A stretch of DNA of 64,000 bases from a bacterium. GTDB taxonomy: Bacteria; Fidelibacterota; Marinisomatia; Marinisomatales; JAHJCW01. Both the position numbers and the translations under genes were made by a program. Below the pieces are notes generated by a model that had not been told where the DNA came from, made no database searches, and worked only from the letters and a program-made list of their open reading frames with translations. The DNA lies in contig JANQGY010000017.1 in assembly GCA_028282845.1 (NCBI GenBank), positions 45,928 to 109,927 on the forward strand. Reading direction: 5' to 3'. Shown one piece after another: positions 9,827 to 18,664 of the stretch; position 1 is the stretch's first letter, and every line of letters begins with the position of its first letter.

Positions 9827-10780
9827 TTAACACTTCTTCTTTATTATTCCATAACTAACGTTTATTAACTTAAATGGTAGAAATGATATTATATATATCA
9901 TCAATAATAAACCATGTTTACTACTATACTTTGAAGCAAGTTTGGCATTTAATCTAACAAGTTTTGGTTGGGAATTATCATAAAGATATTTTTTTGAAAG
10001 ATATAAATAGTAAAAATAATCCTTATCAATTTTTTCAATCTTATTCGTACTTTTTTTTAAATCTATTATCATAGAATTTGATATTGATCTATTCTTATAA
10101 TATGAACTTTTTATTCTATTAATGATGAGTCTTGTTTCAGTTGATCTTCTTGAACTTGCTTCAGGCGTAATTCTATAGTATAAGAGAGGTTCATCAATAT
10201 TCGCAAAGTCACCAAAACTAGATATTTTAATAAAAAACAATACATCTTCCAATAACGGTACATCAGGATATACTTCATTATTATCTAACATATCTGCTCT
10301 AAACATTATAGAAGGATGTATGAATGGCGATGTTTTTGGCAAACAAGATTTCAATTCATTATCATTAATCTTAACAATTTCCGAGTGTATATAATTACCA
10401 TCTTTATCTATTACTTTTGCATGTGATCCAACAATAATAACATTATCATTACTCTCTAAATATCTATATTGTTTTTCTAATCGATTTTGGAAACTAATGT
10501 CATCTGCATCCATACGTGCAATATATTTACCACTTGAGTTATTTAATCCTTTATTTAGAGCATTTGCAACACCTTGGTTCTTTTGTTGAATATATTTGAT
10601 TCTACTATCGTTGTAAGATTTAATAATATCTGAAGATTTATCTGTTGAGCCATCATCAACAATCACAAACTCGAAATCCTTAAAAGACTGATTTAAGATA
10701 CTAGCTATCGATTGGTGTAAATACTTTTCAGCGTTATAAACTGGCATTACAACACTAATTCTATATTTACTGGAAGCCAT
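9827..10780 (-). CDS. GT2-family glycosyltransferase
   Basis: From the ATG at 10780 the protein reads MASSKYRISVVMPVYNAEKY, a standard GT-A/GT2 start. It has the DDGSTD nucleotide-binding motif and an ARMDADD metal-binding motif at about residue 95. This start overlaps the stop of the upstream methyltransferase as TAATG and is preferred over an in-frame upstream start that would add 14 residues. The C-terminal third is basic and ends with hydrophobic segments that may contact the membrane. It should transfer a sugar to the growing lipid-linked repeat unit from the cytoplasm. Length (317 residues) is normal. Confidence 0.87.
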   Translation of the reverse strand: MASSKYRISVVMPVYNAEKYLHQSIASILNQSFKDFEFVIVDDGSTDKSSDIIKSYNDSRIKYIQQKNQGVANALNKGLNNSSGKYIARMDADDISFQNRLEKQYRYLESNDNVIIVGSHAKVIDKDGNYIHSEIVKINDNELKSCLPKTSPFIHPSIMFRADMLDNNEVYPDVPLLEDVLFFIKISSFGDFANIDEPLLYYRITPEASSRRSTETRLIINRIKSSYYKNRSISNSMIIDLKKSTNKIEKIDKDYFYYLYLSKKYLYDNSQPKLVRLNAKLASKYSSKHGLLLMIYIISFLPFKLINVSYGIIKKKC

Positions 10781-11463
10781 TAAATAATCTCCCACAATTC
10801 CCAAATAAATGGGTAATCCCAAATTAGTTTGTGTGTATTTTTTAATCTAGTTTGTATAATTTTTCTTCGATTTTCAGCATTATCGACAAAGTTATGAAAT
10901 TGAACTTGAATCTTTTTTATATTTCTAATTAATCCATAGTCGATAATTCTTTCAATCAAGTCATATTCACTTCCTTCAATATTTATTTGAATGAGATCAA
11001 TTTTTTGAAATTCTTTTAAACTAAGAATATCCACAATATCAATAAGTTTAATTATTTCACAATTAGATGATTTACGCAGAACAGATGATCCATCATTATT
11101 TAAATATATTTTTGATTCAAATGTTCTGCTAGACAAACCTAAGTTATATATATTAACATTCTTTATATCTTTGAAACGATTTTGTAATGTATCAAAATAA
11201 TTCTTTACAGGTTCATAAACATAAATTTTTGGCTCATACATTCTGTTTATTTGATCTGTCCAATGCCCGAGGTATCCGCCACATTCAATAACAATCGATT
11301 CATTATTAAGATCATGCTCTACCAATAGTGTATTGTCTCCATCATTACTAAACCATTCATGTAAATTAACTTTATGAATATCCTTTTTTATACTTAAATA
11401 ATAAAAATCTGTAATATATTTTTTTATTTTTTTCATTTTTAAAAGATAATTATTTAAGTCCAT
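10780..11463 (-). CDS. FkbM-family SAM-dependent methyltransferase
   Basis: The 227-residue protein carries a degenerate SAM-binding glycine motif, ECGGYLGHWTDQI, at about residues 60-72, an acidic ribose-binding YVYEP segment, and the FkbM-type IQINIEGSEYDLIE motif in the second half. FkbM-family enzymes O-methylate sugars or other small substrates. In this locus the target is probably a hydroxyl on one residue of the polysaccharide, possibly capping the chain. It is translationally coupled to the GT2 gene downstream. About 250 bases without a convincing gene separate it from the Wzx gene upstream. Confidence 0.82.
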   Translation of the reverse strand: MDLNNYLLKMKKIKKYITDFYYLSIKKDIHKVNLHEWFSNDGDNTLLVEHDLNNESIVIECGGYLGHWTDQINRMYEPKIYVYEPVKNYFDTLQNRFKDIKNVNIYNLGLSSRTFESKIYLNNDGSSVLRKSSNCEIIKLIDIVDILSLKEFQKIDLIQINIEGSEYDLIERIIDYGLIRNIKKIQVQFHNFVDNAENRRKIIQTRLKNTHKLIWDYPFIWELWEII

Positions 11464-11715
11464 ATGTAATTATTTCCGATAATAAATACCTGTCCATTCG
11501 AAATTCTTAACCATCAGTAATAAATTAATCAAAATCCGTCTATTTGTTGCACCATCTACACCATAAAATAAACAATGTTTTTGACAATAATTATTCTATT
11601 AGTTTTTTTGTATTTATTTAATTGATATAACATGGTCGAGATAAGATGTTAATAATTTTTCCAATTAGTAAATAATTGATTAGAAATACTTTCCAGTACA
11701 CATTTATATTTTATA

Positions 11716-13215
11716 TCACTGCCGGTTTAATTTATTTTTAATTGGAATCGTATCATTTCGTAGTTCCTTAGAAAAAGTATAAGAACAAACTAAAAAACCA
11801 CAAAACGCAATTATTTTAAAGATATATCGCAAAGCAATATGATTATAGTTATCAACATATATTCTATCAATTAAGTACAATACAACCATATATAGGAACA
11901 GAGGTATTATATTACTTATAGTTTTAAGAATACTAATTTCTAAATGAGTGATTCGGTTTAAAATTTGCAAAGATATTACTAATGATAATAAGTATGAAAT
12001 AACTGTTGTATATGCTGCAGCTATTATACCAAAGACCGGAATGAATAATATGTTAAGTACAATATTTAAGATAGCACATATAATTCCTATAATCATATTT
12101 ATATCAGTACGCTCCAAATGGTTAAATATTACTATATAAATACTCGAAATATTATTTAGCAAAATGCCAATTAATGATACTAAAAATATATTATAAGATA
12201 AAGTATATAAGTCTGAAGATAAGAGAAAAATTAAATCCTTAAATGGTATAATTATAATTGCAACAAATATGGAAATATACACAATAGATCTATGTGCTAA
12301 CGATTGAACGTATTTTATTGCACCATAATAATTATCAGCGGCTTTTTGCATAATAATTGGAAAAATTGCTTTTTGAAATGGTTGAAATATACTGATTAGA
12401 ATATACTCTGAAAAACGATACCCAAAAGTATAAATTGCTACCGCTTCTAATCCTATCAAATACTTAATGATATATCTATCACCTGCTGTTAAAATAAGTC
12501 CAGCTAATGTACCAGGGATTACTGGAATACCTACCTTAAGAAGTTTCTTAACAATTTTAAGCGATGGTTTAAAATGTCTAAATGAAAACTCTTTTAAAAA
12601 ATAGATTATAGCAACAATACCAAAAATACCATTACCAATTGCCATTCCAATTATGTACGATTTATAATTGGGGTTAATAAAAAGTATTAAATAATAGGTC
12701 ACAATAGAAATTATTATTGGTGGCACAACAGTAAATATTACATTTAACCATGCTTTACCAGCTAAGGTCAGAAAGGATTGCATCATGGTTAATAATACAA
12801 CTGATAATATCGATATCATAAACAAACTGAATGCATGTTTTGTCATTGACTCGTCTAAAATTAGATAAATCCAATTTATGTGAAGTATGAATACCACCCA
12901 GATTACAGTTGTAAATAAAAAGATTACAGATAGAGCGTTAAATAAATAATTGGATAGTTCTTTATGCTCCAATTTAAAATACTTCAATGAAACCGACACA
13001 TCAACACCCAAATTGGTAATACGTGCCAAGATAGGCCCGGCTAACCAAAGAATACCAATAATTCCAAATTCGTTTTGTGGTAATGTTTTAGTAAATAAAG
13101 GTAATAGTAAAATAGAAGAAATTGTACCAATAATTCGGCCAATAGAATAAATAGTAAAATATCGAAAAAGTTTACTTTCCTGAAATTTATTTTTAATCTT
13201 ACTTATAATTATCAT
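11716..13215 (-). CDS. Wzx-like polysaccharide flippase (MOP/MATE superfamily)
   Basis: This 499-residue membrane protein has about 12-14 hydrophobic segments. Its N-terminal region, FRYFTIYSIGRIIGTISSILLLPLFTK, is typical of Wzx/RfbX oligosaccharide translocases. A loop with GLEAVAIYTFGYRFSEYI and a conserved-looking LILTAGDRYIIKYLIG segment lies mid-protein. Wzx proteins flip undecaprenyl-diphosphate-linked repeat units across the inner membrane. Together with the Wzy-like protein, the Wzz-like regulator and the SLBB exporter, it makes a Wzx/Wzy-dependent pathway the most likely mechanism here. Confidence 0.87.
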   Translation of the reverse strand: MIIISKIKNKFQESKLFRYFTIYSIGRIIGTISSILLLPLFTKTLPQNEFGIIGILWLAGPILARITNLGVDVSVSLKYFKLEHKELSNYLFNALSVIFLFTTVIWVVFILHINWIYLILDESMTKHAFSLFMISILSVVLLTMMQSFLTLAGKAWLNVIFTVVPPIIISIVTYYLILFINPNYKSYIIGMAIGNGIFGIVAIIYFLKEFSFRHFKPSLKIVKKLLKVGIPVIPGTLAGLILTAGDRYIIKYLIGLEAVAIYTFGYRFSEYILISIFQPFQKAIFPIIMQKAADNYYGAIKYVQSLAHRSIVYISIFVAIIIIPFKDLIFLLSSDLYTLSYNIFLVSLIGILLNNISSIYIVIFNHLERTDINMIIGIICAILNIVLNILFIPVFGIIAAAYTTVISYLLSLVISLQILNRITHLEISILKTISNIIPLFLYMVVLYLIDRIYVDNYNHIALRYIFKIIAFCGFLVCSYTFSKELRNDTIPIKNKLNRQ

Positions 13216-13569
13216 ATACTATACTAAATAGAGCCGAACTTAATTAATAATAATGAATATGAAATATAAGATTAACTGAATTTAATAGTCATATTACTAA
13301 TTATTTATTCATTATGTATTAGTTCATTAATTAGTAAGTGAAGTTATAATTAGGACTATAAAATATTTATAGTAGTTTCTTATGATTATTTTAAAATTAA
13401 TGATTATTACACTACTTCTTATCATTTCATTTGTTCATATATAAGCTAAAATCATAACTTACTAATTTTTCGAGATATTTCTGTTAGAATAATCTATTAA
13501 CTCCTCTTATCAGTATTTTTCCTTGATTAATCTAATAATTCATAAAATTGTTGAGTTAATAAGTATTCT
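13216..13569. other. 354-base AT-rich intergenic stretch with no recognisable gene
   Basis: No frame longer than a few dozen codons with coding character was found on either strand. The sequence is very AT-rich with several short inverted A/T runs. It separates the Wzx gene from the GT10 gene, both on the minus strand, so it may contain the promoter for wzx and the downstream glycosyltransferases. No promoter or terminator could be defined. Confidence 0.5.
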
Positions 13570-14649
13570 TCAAATAAATAATGTTTTTACAATCTTTATT
13601 AATATTCTTTTGTTTTCAAGGAATATTCGCGGATAAGAAAGAATTTTACTAATTAAGTCAAGTTTTATTGAATTTAAGTTTTTATGAACATCTATCTTAT
13701 TTCTTAGAATCAAATTAATACTTTCAATAAATGCTACATGAGAAAATTTCCGAAATCTTTCACTCCTTAAAAAAGAATCAATATTATTAATATATTCCTT
13801 GTACTTATTTTCTTTCATATTACACAAATACTCTTCGAGTTCTGTGAGTCTATCAAAATCTCTAAAGTCAATAAAACAATTTGAGGGTACATAATTATGC
13901 ACATTTGGTGAACCAAAATATATAGGTATACATCCAGCAAAAAAAATATCAAATATTTTCTCTGAAATACCACCTAAATCATTTAGAGAATTTTCAAAGG
14001 AAATAGCAAATTTGTAATTATTGAACGTTTCTACTTTTGATTTTGTTGTTCCTAAATATGCCATACGTATATTTTCATCATCTTCTTTAGACCACCCATA
14101 ACCGTATAAATCAATCATTTTTTTATTGGCAAAATATCTAATTAACTCCTTTCTGAGTGAATATAGCTCACCTGCTCTCTTCGATTGTTTATTGCTATAA
14201 ATAGCACATAATAATTTCTTTTGAACAAATTTTTCAGGTTTTATCATTCTTTCATAATTAGCAAAGGATCTATTTTCAATATAACGATCATTATCAATTA
14301 ATTTATCGTTCCATGTAATTATGTAATCAAAAAGAATTGAATCTAAAAAAGGTTTATTATTTAAAGATAAAATCAATGGAGATTCCGCTGCATGATATAT
14401 TATAATCACTTTTGGATTATGCTTCACAACCTTGAGTAAGTAATTGAGAGCAAATAATAGATTCTGAAAATAGATAAAATCTATTTCATTGTAGGCAAAT
14501 TTATCTATAGTATGAACTTCAGTATCATTATTAGAAAAATATTTTTTTAATTGAACCATATTAGAAAAAATATTATCTCTATCACTGTCTAAATCGAAAA
14601 TTCGATTATTCATCAAGTTACTGTTTGGAGGAATTATAGCAAAATGCAT
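13570..14649 (-). CDS. GT10-family (alpha-1,3-fucosyltransferase-like) glycosyltransferase
   Basis: The C-terminal half of this 359-residue protein carries the GT10 hallmark: GGISEKIFDIFFAGCIPIYF, then GSPNVHNYVPSNCFIDFRDF. It corresponds to the GDP-fucose-binding alpha-1,3-fucosyltransferase motif seen in Helicobacter FucT and animal FUT enzymes. The N-terminal half is divergent, as usual for acceptor-binding domains. It would transfer fucose, or a related GDP-6-deoxyhexose, onto the repeat unit. It lies next to a GT11 gene and downstream of a GDP-fucose-synthase-like gene, which supports a fucose-type donor. It lacks the heptad repeats of Helicobacter enzymes. Its start is the ATG at 14649. 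Confidence 0.85.
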   Translation of the reverse strand: MHFAIIPPNSNLMNNRIFDLDSDRDNIFSNMVQLKKYFSNNDTEVHTIDKFAYNEIDFIYFQNLLFALNYLLKVVKHNPKVIIIYHAAESPLILSLNNKPFLDSILFDYIITWNDKLIDNDRYIENRSFANYERMIKPEKFVQKKLLCAIYSNKQSKRAGELYSLRKELIRYFANKKMIDLYGYGWSKEDDENIRMAYLGTTKSKVETFNNYKFAISFENSLNDLGGISEKIFDIFFAGCIPIYFGSPNVHNYVPSNCFIDFRDFDRLTELEEYLCNMKENKYKEYINNIDSFLRSERFRKFSHVAFIESINLILRNKIDVHKNLNSIKLDLISKILSYPRIFLENKRILIKIVKTLFI

Positions 14650-14708
14650 TATATATTTTATTTAAAAATAATATTTTTCAGAATAAATATTCTTATTCAA
14701 TAAATAAT

Positions 14709-15608
14709 TTATATGTCATCAAGTAATGTCCATTTTTCAGGATAAAAAACCATACCAGTATTTTCATTATTCTTGTACCATCTTTTTGGTGCAATAATAA
14801 CCTTGTCAGGATTATTATTTAGGTAAGCTCCCCACCAGCTAAACGTGCTATTAGCTATTATATTATGCTTACATTGAGTAATTAAATACTGATGTTCATG
14901 AACAGGTCCATCAGTATCTACAAATATATGAGTACAATCTAATTTAAAATTTCTTTTTACCCAGTTTATGTCATCTGAGAATAAAAAGTATATTGGATTA
15001 TCCACAACCTTGTTTAAATAGTTGATTGACTTTTTGTAATAATTCATTGATAGTTCTGAATATTTCTTGCGAAATACAGGATTTGTAATATAATCTTTTC
15101 TTCTAAAACTTACAGAGATTGAATTTTGACTCGTAATTTTTCTCAAGTATTTTTGATTCTGTGATGACAACCTACTAGGATATAACAACTCATTCCTTAG
15201 AGTATCAAAATATTTATCTACAATACTAAAATTTTGCCAATGTCCATATAAGAATATTTTATTTTTATTTTTCGCTTTTTCAAAACTGAAATTATACTTA
15301 TTCATATAATAAGGTAAATGTTTATCAAAATATTTAATACTAGCGAATAAATTAGATATATAATAAATCCTCTTCCTTCCAATAACATTTATATACTTAG
15401 ACAATTTTGTAGATGTAAATGAATTAACAGTATTATAAATATCAAGTTTATAATCATAGTACGGATGCAAAAAATGCGGATAATTACTGTGTTCAAAATA
15501 TGATTTATCTATAATTAAGTTTCGATTATATTTTAGAGAAAGTGATCTACCAAATGCATATTGGAACATTTGGTTTCCCAAACCACCAAATATTTTGATT
15601 ATTATCAC
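14709..15608 (-). CDS. GT11-family alpha-1,2-fucosyltransferase-like glycosyltransferase
   Basis: The 299-residue protein starts MIIIKIFGGLGNQMFQYAFG, the signature of GT11 fucosyltransferases. It contains a VSFRRKDYI motif (the HxRRxDY donor-binding motif, with the first His replaced) and the ANSTFSWWGAYLN motif near residue 255. GT11 enzymes move fucose from GDP-fucose to galactose or a similar acceptor. Its start overlaps the stop of the aminotransferase gene by four bases, so it belongs to the sugar-nucleotide operon. Sequence shows the family clearly; linkage and acceptor are inferred. Confidence 0.88.
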   Translation of the reverse strand: MIIIKIFGGLGNQMFQYAFGRSLSLKYNRNLIIDKSYFEHSNYPHFLHPYYDYKLDIYNTVNSFTSTKLSKYINVIGRKRIYYISNLFASIKYFDKHLPYYMNKYNFSFEKAKNKNKIFLYGHWQNFSIVDKYFDTLRNELLYPSRLSSQNQKYLRKITSQNSISVSFRRKDYITNPVFRKKYSELSMNYYKKSINYLNKVVDNPIYFLFSDDINWVKRNFKLDCTHIFVDTDGPVHEHQYLITQCKHNIIANSTFSWWGAYLNNNPDKVIIAPKRWYKNNENTGMVFYPEKWTLLDDI

Positions 15609-16702
15609 TTATTATAAAAATCCAAAATCATATCACATATATATTTAACTTGCGTATTAGTAAGTTGTGATGCAGATGGTAACCACAATCCTTTTTGCCC
15701 GACTAATTCTGCGACAGGGAATTTACCTTTAATTTGATAAGCTTTCTGTTTAGTGATTGGTGGATACATAACCCTAGACCCAATATCATTATCTTTCAAG
15801 TATTTCTGTAATTTATCCCTATTTTCAGCCAAAACATCTATAAACCATGGTGTAGTATTCTTTATATCCTGATTAAAAAACTCAATTTGCTTGATTTTTT
15901 TTAGAAATTTTTTATACAGTTTCAATATTTCTTTTTTCCTTTCAACTCGCCACTGCAGTTTTTTCATTTGTTCAATCCCTATGACTGCCTGAATATCGGT
16001 AAATTTAAAATTCCATCCAATAGTATCATGTATATCATTGCCACCACTAGTACGACCAAAGTCTTTGAGTCTTCTAATTTTTTGAGCCATTTGATCTGAA
16101 TCGGTAATGAGTGCACCGCCTTGCCCAGTCGAAATAACTTTGGGAGTTGAAAAAGAGAAAGATCCAATCACTCCCTTTCTTCCCATATGAATTCCATCGG
16201 GGTAATATGATCCAAGTGATTGGGCACTATCTTCTATCAAAATAACATTATTTTCTCGTGCTAAATTGATATAATTTTTTATATCAGTTTTTGGATAACG
16301 ACCATTGGCATTAACAAACATAATAGCTTTAGTTTTGGGAGTAATCGCCATTTCTAATTTGTTGAAATCCATACATAAAGTCTCTCTCTCAACATCAATA
16401 AAAATCGGTTTCGCACCAATCATCTTTACAGCATTAGGAGTTGCAATCATCGTATAGTTAGGAACAATTATTTCTTCACCAGCTTTTATTTCACATGCAA
16501 TCGCAGCAAGCGTTAAACTCACGGTACCATTGTTTACTAAAATACAATGTTTTGCACCTGTATAATCACAGATCGTTTCTTCCAGTTCTTGTGTTTTCTT
16601 AAACTCCGTACACCATCCTCCTTGCTGTAAATAATCATTCATGGCATTACGTTCTTCAACATTGAACCATGGTTCCATCTGTGGTATAAAATTATTTTTC
16701 AT
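15605..16702 (-). CDS. DegT/DnrJ/EryC1/StrS-family PLP-dependent sugar aminotransferase
   Basis: This 365-residue enzyme shows the fold-type-I sugar aminotransferase pattern: NNGTVSLTLA for phosphate binding at about residues 58-67, EDSAQSLGS with the PLP-ring Asp at 158, and SFSFSTPKVISTGQGG with the Schiff-base Lys at 188. Members transfer an amino group from glutamate to a 3- or 4-keto-6-deoxy-hexose nucleotide. The length and motifs resemble perosamine synthetase-like enzymes. With a GDP-fucose-synthase-like gene and an acyltransferase in the same operon, an N-acylated 6-deoxy-amino sugar is a reasonable product. The exact sugar is not determined by the sequence. Confidence 0.9.
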   Translation of the reverse strand: MKNNFIPQMEPWFNVEERNAMNDYLQQGGWCTEFKKTQELEETICDYTGAKHCILVNNGTVSLTLAAIACEIKAGEEIIVPNYTMIATPNAVKMIGAKPIFIDVERETLCMDFNKLEMAITPKTKAIMFVNANGRYPKTDIKNYINLARENNVILIEDSAQSLGSYYPDGIHMGRKGVIGSFSFSTPKVISTGQGGALITDSDQMAQKIRRLKDFGRTSGGNDIHDTIGWNFKFTDIQAVIGIEQMKKLQWRVERKKEILKLYKKFLKKIKQIEFFNQDIKNTTPWFIDVLAENRDKLQKYLKDNDIGSRVMYPPITKQKAYQIKGKFPVAELVGQKGLWLPSASQLTNTQVKYICDMILDFYNK

Positions 16703-17249
16703 CTTTGATCTCTTTTTCGAGTGTAAGTATTTCTTCTTTTTTCCTACTCCTTATAAATCTTGCGGGGATTCCAGCATGTAAAGTATATTCTTCTAATGAT
16801 TTATTTGCTAATGATAAAGCACCTAAACATGCACCTTCATCAAAATGCACATTTGGTAATACAACTGAACTTGCACCGACAATGCAATGTTTTTTAAGAA
16901 TAATTTTTCCTATTATCGCATTAGCTTTAAATTCCATTGGCACCATAGGAGTAGCTATTCCACTGTTGTAATCATCAGATCCCGCAGAAAGAACAACATT
17001 TGGAGCTAAAGTAGAAAAATTATACATTTCAACATGTGCCTTTTTACCACCAATAATTTTGCAGCCAGCCGAGATATGGACATTAGCATGCAATTTCATT
17101 CCTGTTGAAATGTAACAGAAGTCATCAATAATAACATTATCACCAATTTCAACCAATTCTGGATAGCGGATTCTAACCGTCTTTCCAATTGTTACATTAT
17201 CACCACAAGACTTAAGCCTACTTATATCAAAGAAAATATTATCGATAAT
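16692..17249 (-). CDS. Hexapeptide-repeat (left-handed beta-helix) acyltransferase with apparent ATT start
   Basis: The body of the protein is a classical left-handed beta-helix with repeated IGDNV, GKI, GASSVV and GACLGALSLANK coils, as in WbbJ/PerB-type sugar O- or N-acetyltransferases. The first usual start in frame is TTG at 17156, giving 154 residues. Homology-like sequence (DISRLKSCGDNVTIGKTVR, RIRYPELVEIGDNV) continues upstream without interruption to 17249. There an ATT codon overlaps the cupin stop as TAATT, six bases after AAGGAG. No ATG, GTG or TTG lies in that extension, so ATT is the likely initiator, giving 185 residues. Otherwise an ATG has mutated. It probably acylates the amino sugar made by the adjacent aminotransferase. 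Confidence 0.8.
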   Translation of the reverse strand: MIDNIFFDISRLKSCGDNVTIGKTVRIRYPELVEIGDNVIIDDFCYISTGMKLHANVHISAGCKIIGGKKAHVEMYNFSTLAPNVVLSAGSDDYNSGIATPMVPMEFKANAIIGKIILKKHCIVGASSVVLPNVHFDEGACLGALSLANKSLEEYTLHAGIPARFIRSRKKEEILTLEKEIKDEK

Positions 17250-17653
17250 TAAAATCTCCTTCTGTCAACCTCTGCTCCGAGGTAAGGACCATTTTTGATT
17301 TCCAAGACTTTGGTTTCATCCTCCAAAATTTCGTATCCATGTCCGCAATCCAACAAAATAAGAGTATCTCCACAATCCACAATAACTTCCTGGACCAGGC
17401 TCTCCTGTAGATCATAAATGTATGCTTTTACTTTTCCTGAAACTACGTATAATACCTCATTGGTCCTGGATATAGTTCTGTCAACTTCATTATGAATATG
17501 CTGCTTTAGCATTTTTCCTTTTTCGTAATACCAGGTACCAACCTGAATTACCTCTTCATCGGTTGAATAAAAACCTAACCCTTTATTCCAATCCTTGGAT
17601 CGTATTAGTCGTGCTAATATTATTCCACCTGATTTAATTTCTTGAGCATTCAT
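17249..17653 (-). CDS. Small cupin-fold protein of the sugar-nucleotide module
   Basis: The 134-residue protein (ATG at 17653; a longer upstream start would overlap the epimerase gene) has a single cupin barrel. It contains KQHIHNEVDR, then VLYVVSGKVKAYIYD and ILLDCGHGYEIL, matching the two cupin boxes with probable metal-binding His and Glu residues. Cupins in such operons act as keto-isomerases or epimerases (FdtA or RmlC types) or as sensors. This one lacks clear RmlC motifs, so the reaction is not assigned. It sits between the epimerase and the acyltransferase and its TAA stop provides the overlap for the downstream ATT start. Confidence 0.75.
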   Translation of the reverse strand: MNAQEIKSGGIILARLIRSKDWNKGLGFYSTDEEVIQVGTWYYEKGKMLKQHIHNEVDRTISRTNEVLYVVSGKVKAYIYDLQESLVQEVIVDCGDTLILLDCGHGYEILEDETKVLEIKNGPYLGAEVDRRRF

Positions 17654-17654
17654 T

Positions 17655-18569
17655 TTATTTATTATTAATATACCATTCAACTGTTTTTTCAATACCTTTT
17701 CTAATTGTGACTTTTGGTTTCCATTGAATCAATCTCTCGAGACTTGATCCGTCCACTGTTTTAAACGGAGCACCATCTGGTTGATTTGGATCAAGTACTA
17801 ATTTACCTTCATATCCGACTATCTCTTTTATCATATTAGCCATATCTATAACAGAGATACCTTTACCGACACCAACATTTAGTATCCCATTATAAGGTTC
17901 CACTCCTATTGCCTTCGTCATGATTTCAGCACCATCATCTACAAATAACCATTCACGAACTGGTTTACCTGTTCCCCATACAATTACTTCAGAAGCATTA
18001 ATTTCCTTAGCCTTAACAATTTTCATAATCAATGCTCCAAGAGCATGGGATCTCTCTTCTTCAAAATGATCTTCAGGTCCATACATATTGGAAAGCACCA
18101 AACTAATACTATCCAGTCCATATTGCTCAAAATATGATTTAGCCCCTATCCAAGATGCTTTCCGTACAAAACCATAGGTATAGACAGACTCATGTAATTC
18201 TCCATCCCAATACTCATCCTCTCTAAAAAATCTAGCTTTCGCAGGATATGAACAATTGGAAATGGGATTTACTATGCGATCCACCTCAAAGTTTTTTGCA
18301 TTTTCAAGTAAATTTATAGTTATTAATAAATTATTCTTAAATATTTCAGCTTGATGTTTATATCCGAACTGAATACCGCCGACATATGCAGCACAATTTA
18401 ATATAATTTTAGGATTAGTTTTTTGAAAAAGGTTCTTAGTTTGTTCATAACTCCTTAAATCAGTTCCCTTAGATAGAGAGGTTGGATAATAATCAATTTT
18501 TTTTTCTTGAAGTTTCTTACATACCCTTTTGCCCAGAAATCCTGTTGCTCCAGTTACGATTAAAGTCAT
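17655..18569 (-). CDS. NAD-dependent epimerase/dehydratase, GDP-L-fucose-synthase-like
   Basis: The 304-residue short-chain dehydrogenase has the N-terminal GATGFLG motif and a NCAAYVGGIQ segment close to GDP-L-fucose synthase (Fcl/WcaG). It also has SNMYGPEDHFE and the WGTGKPVREWLFVDD motif near residues 208-222, typical of that enzyme. Fcl converts GDP-4-keto-6-deoxymannose to GDP-L-fucose. The active-site region reads YGFVRK, with Tyr132 followed by Arg136 where the family has YxxxK, and Lys at 137. The enzyme may therefore be altered or realigned. A GDP-mannose dehydratase is not in the window. AAAGGAA precedes the ATG at 18569. It heads the amino-sugar/fucosyltransferase operon. Confidence 0.85.
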   Translation of the reverse strand: MTLIVTGATGFLGKRVCKKLQEKKIDYYPTSLSKGTDLRSYEQTKNLFQKTNPKIILNCAAYVGGIQFGYKHQAEIFKNNLLITINLLENAKNFEVDRIVNPISNCSYPAKARFFREDEYWDGELHESVYTYGFVRKASWIGAKSYFEQYGLDSISLVLSNMYGPEDHFEEERSHALGALIMKIVKAKEINASEVIVWGTGKPVREWLFVDDGAEIMTKAIGVEPYNGILNVGVGKGISVIDMANMIKEIVGYEGKLVLDPNQPDGAPFKTVDGSSLERLIQWKPKVTIRKGIEKTVEWYINNK

Positions 18570-18664
18570 ATTTCCTTTCCAGTTTGATCTAAATCATTAT
18601 TGTATAATTTAAATATCATATGTGAAATATATTTGTAACATACTTTATCAAATTATATACTATA

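Noticed and set aside
11464..11715. A minus-strand frame near 11.5-11.6 kb reading FYGVDGATNRRILINLLL, like a glycosyltransferase N-terminus
   Set aside because: It has no start codon, ends after about 35 codons and is flanked by AT-rich sequence. It might be a gene remnant but is too short to claim.
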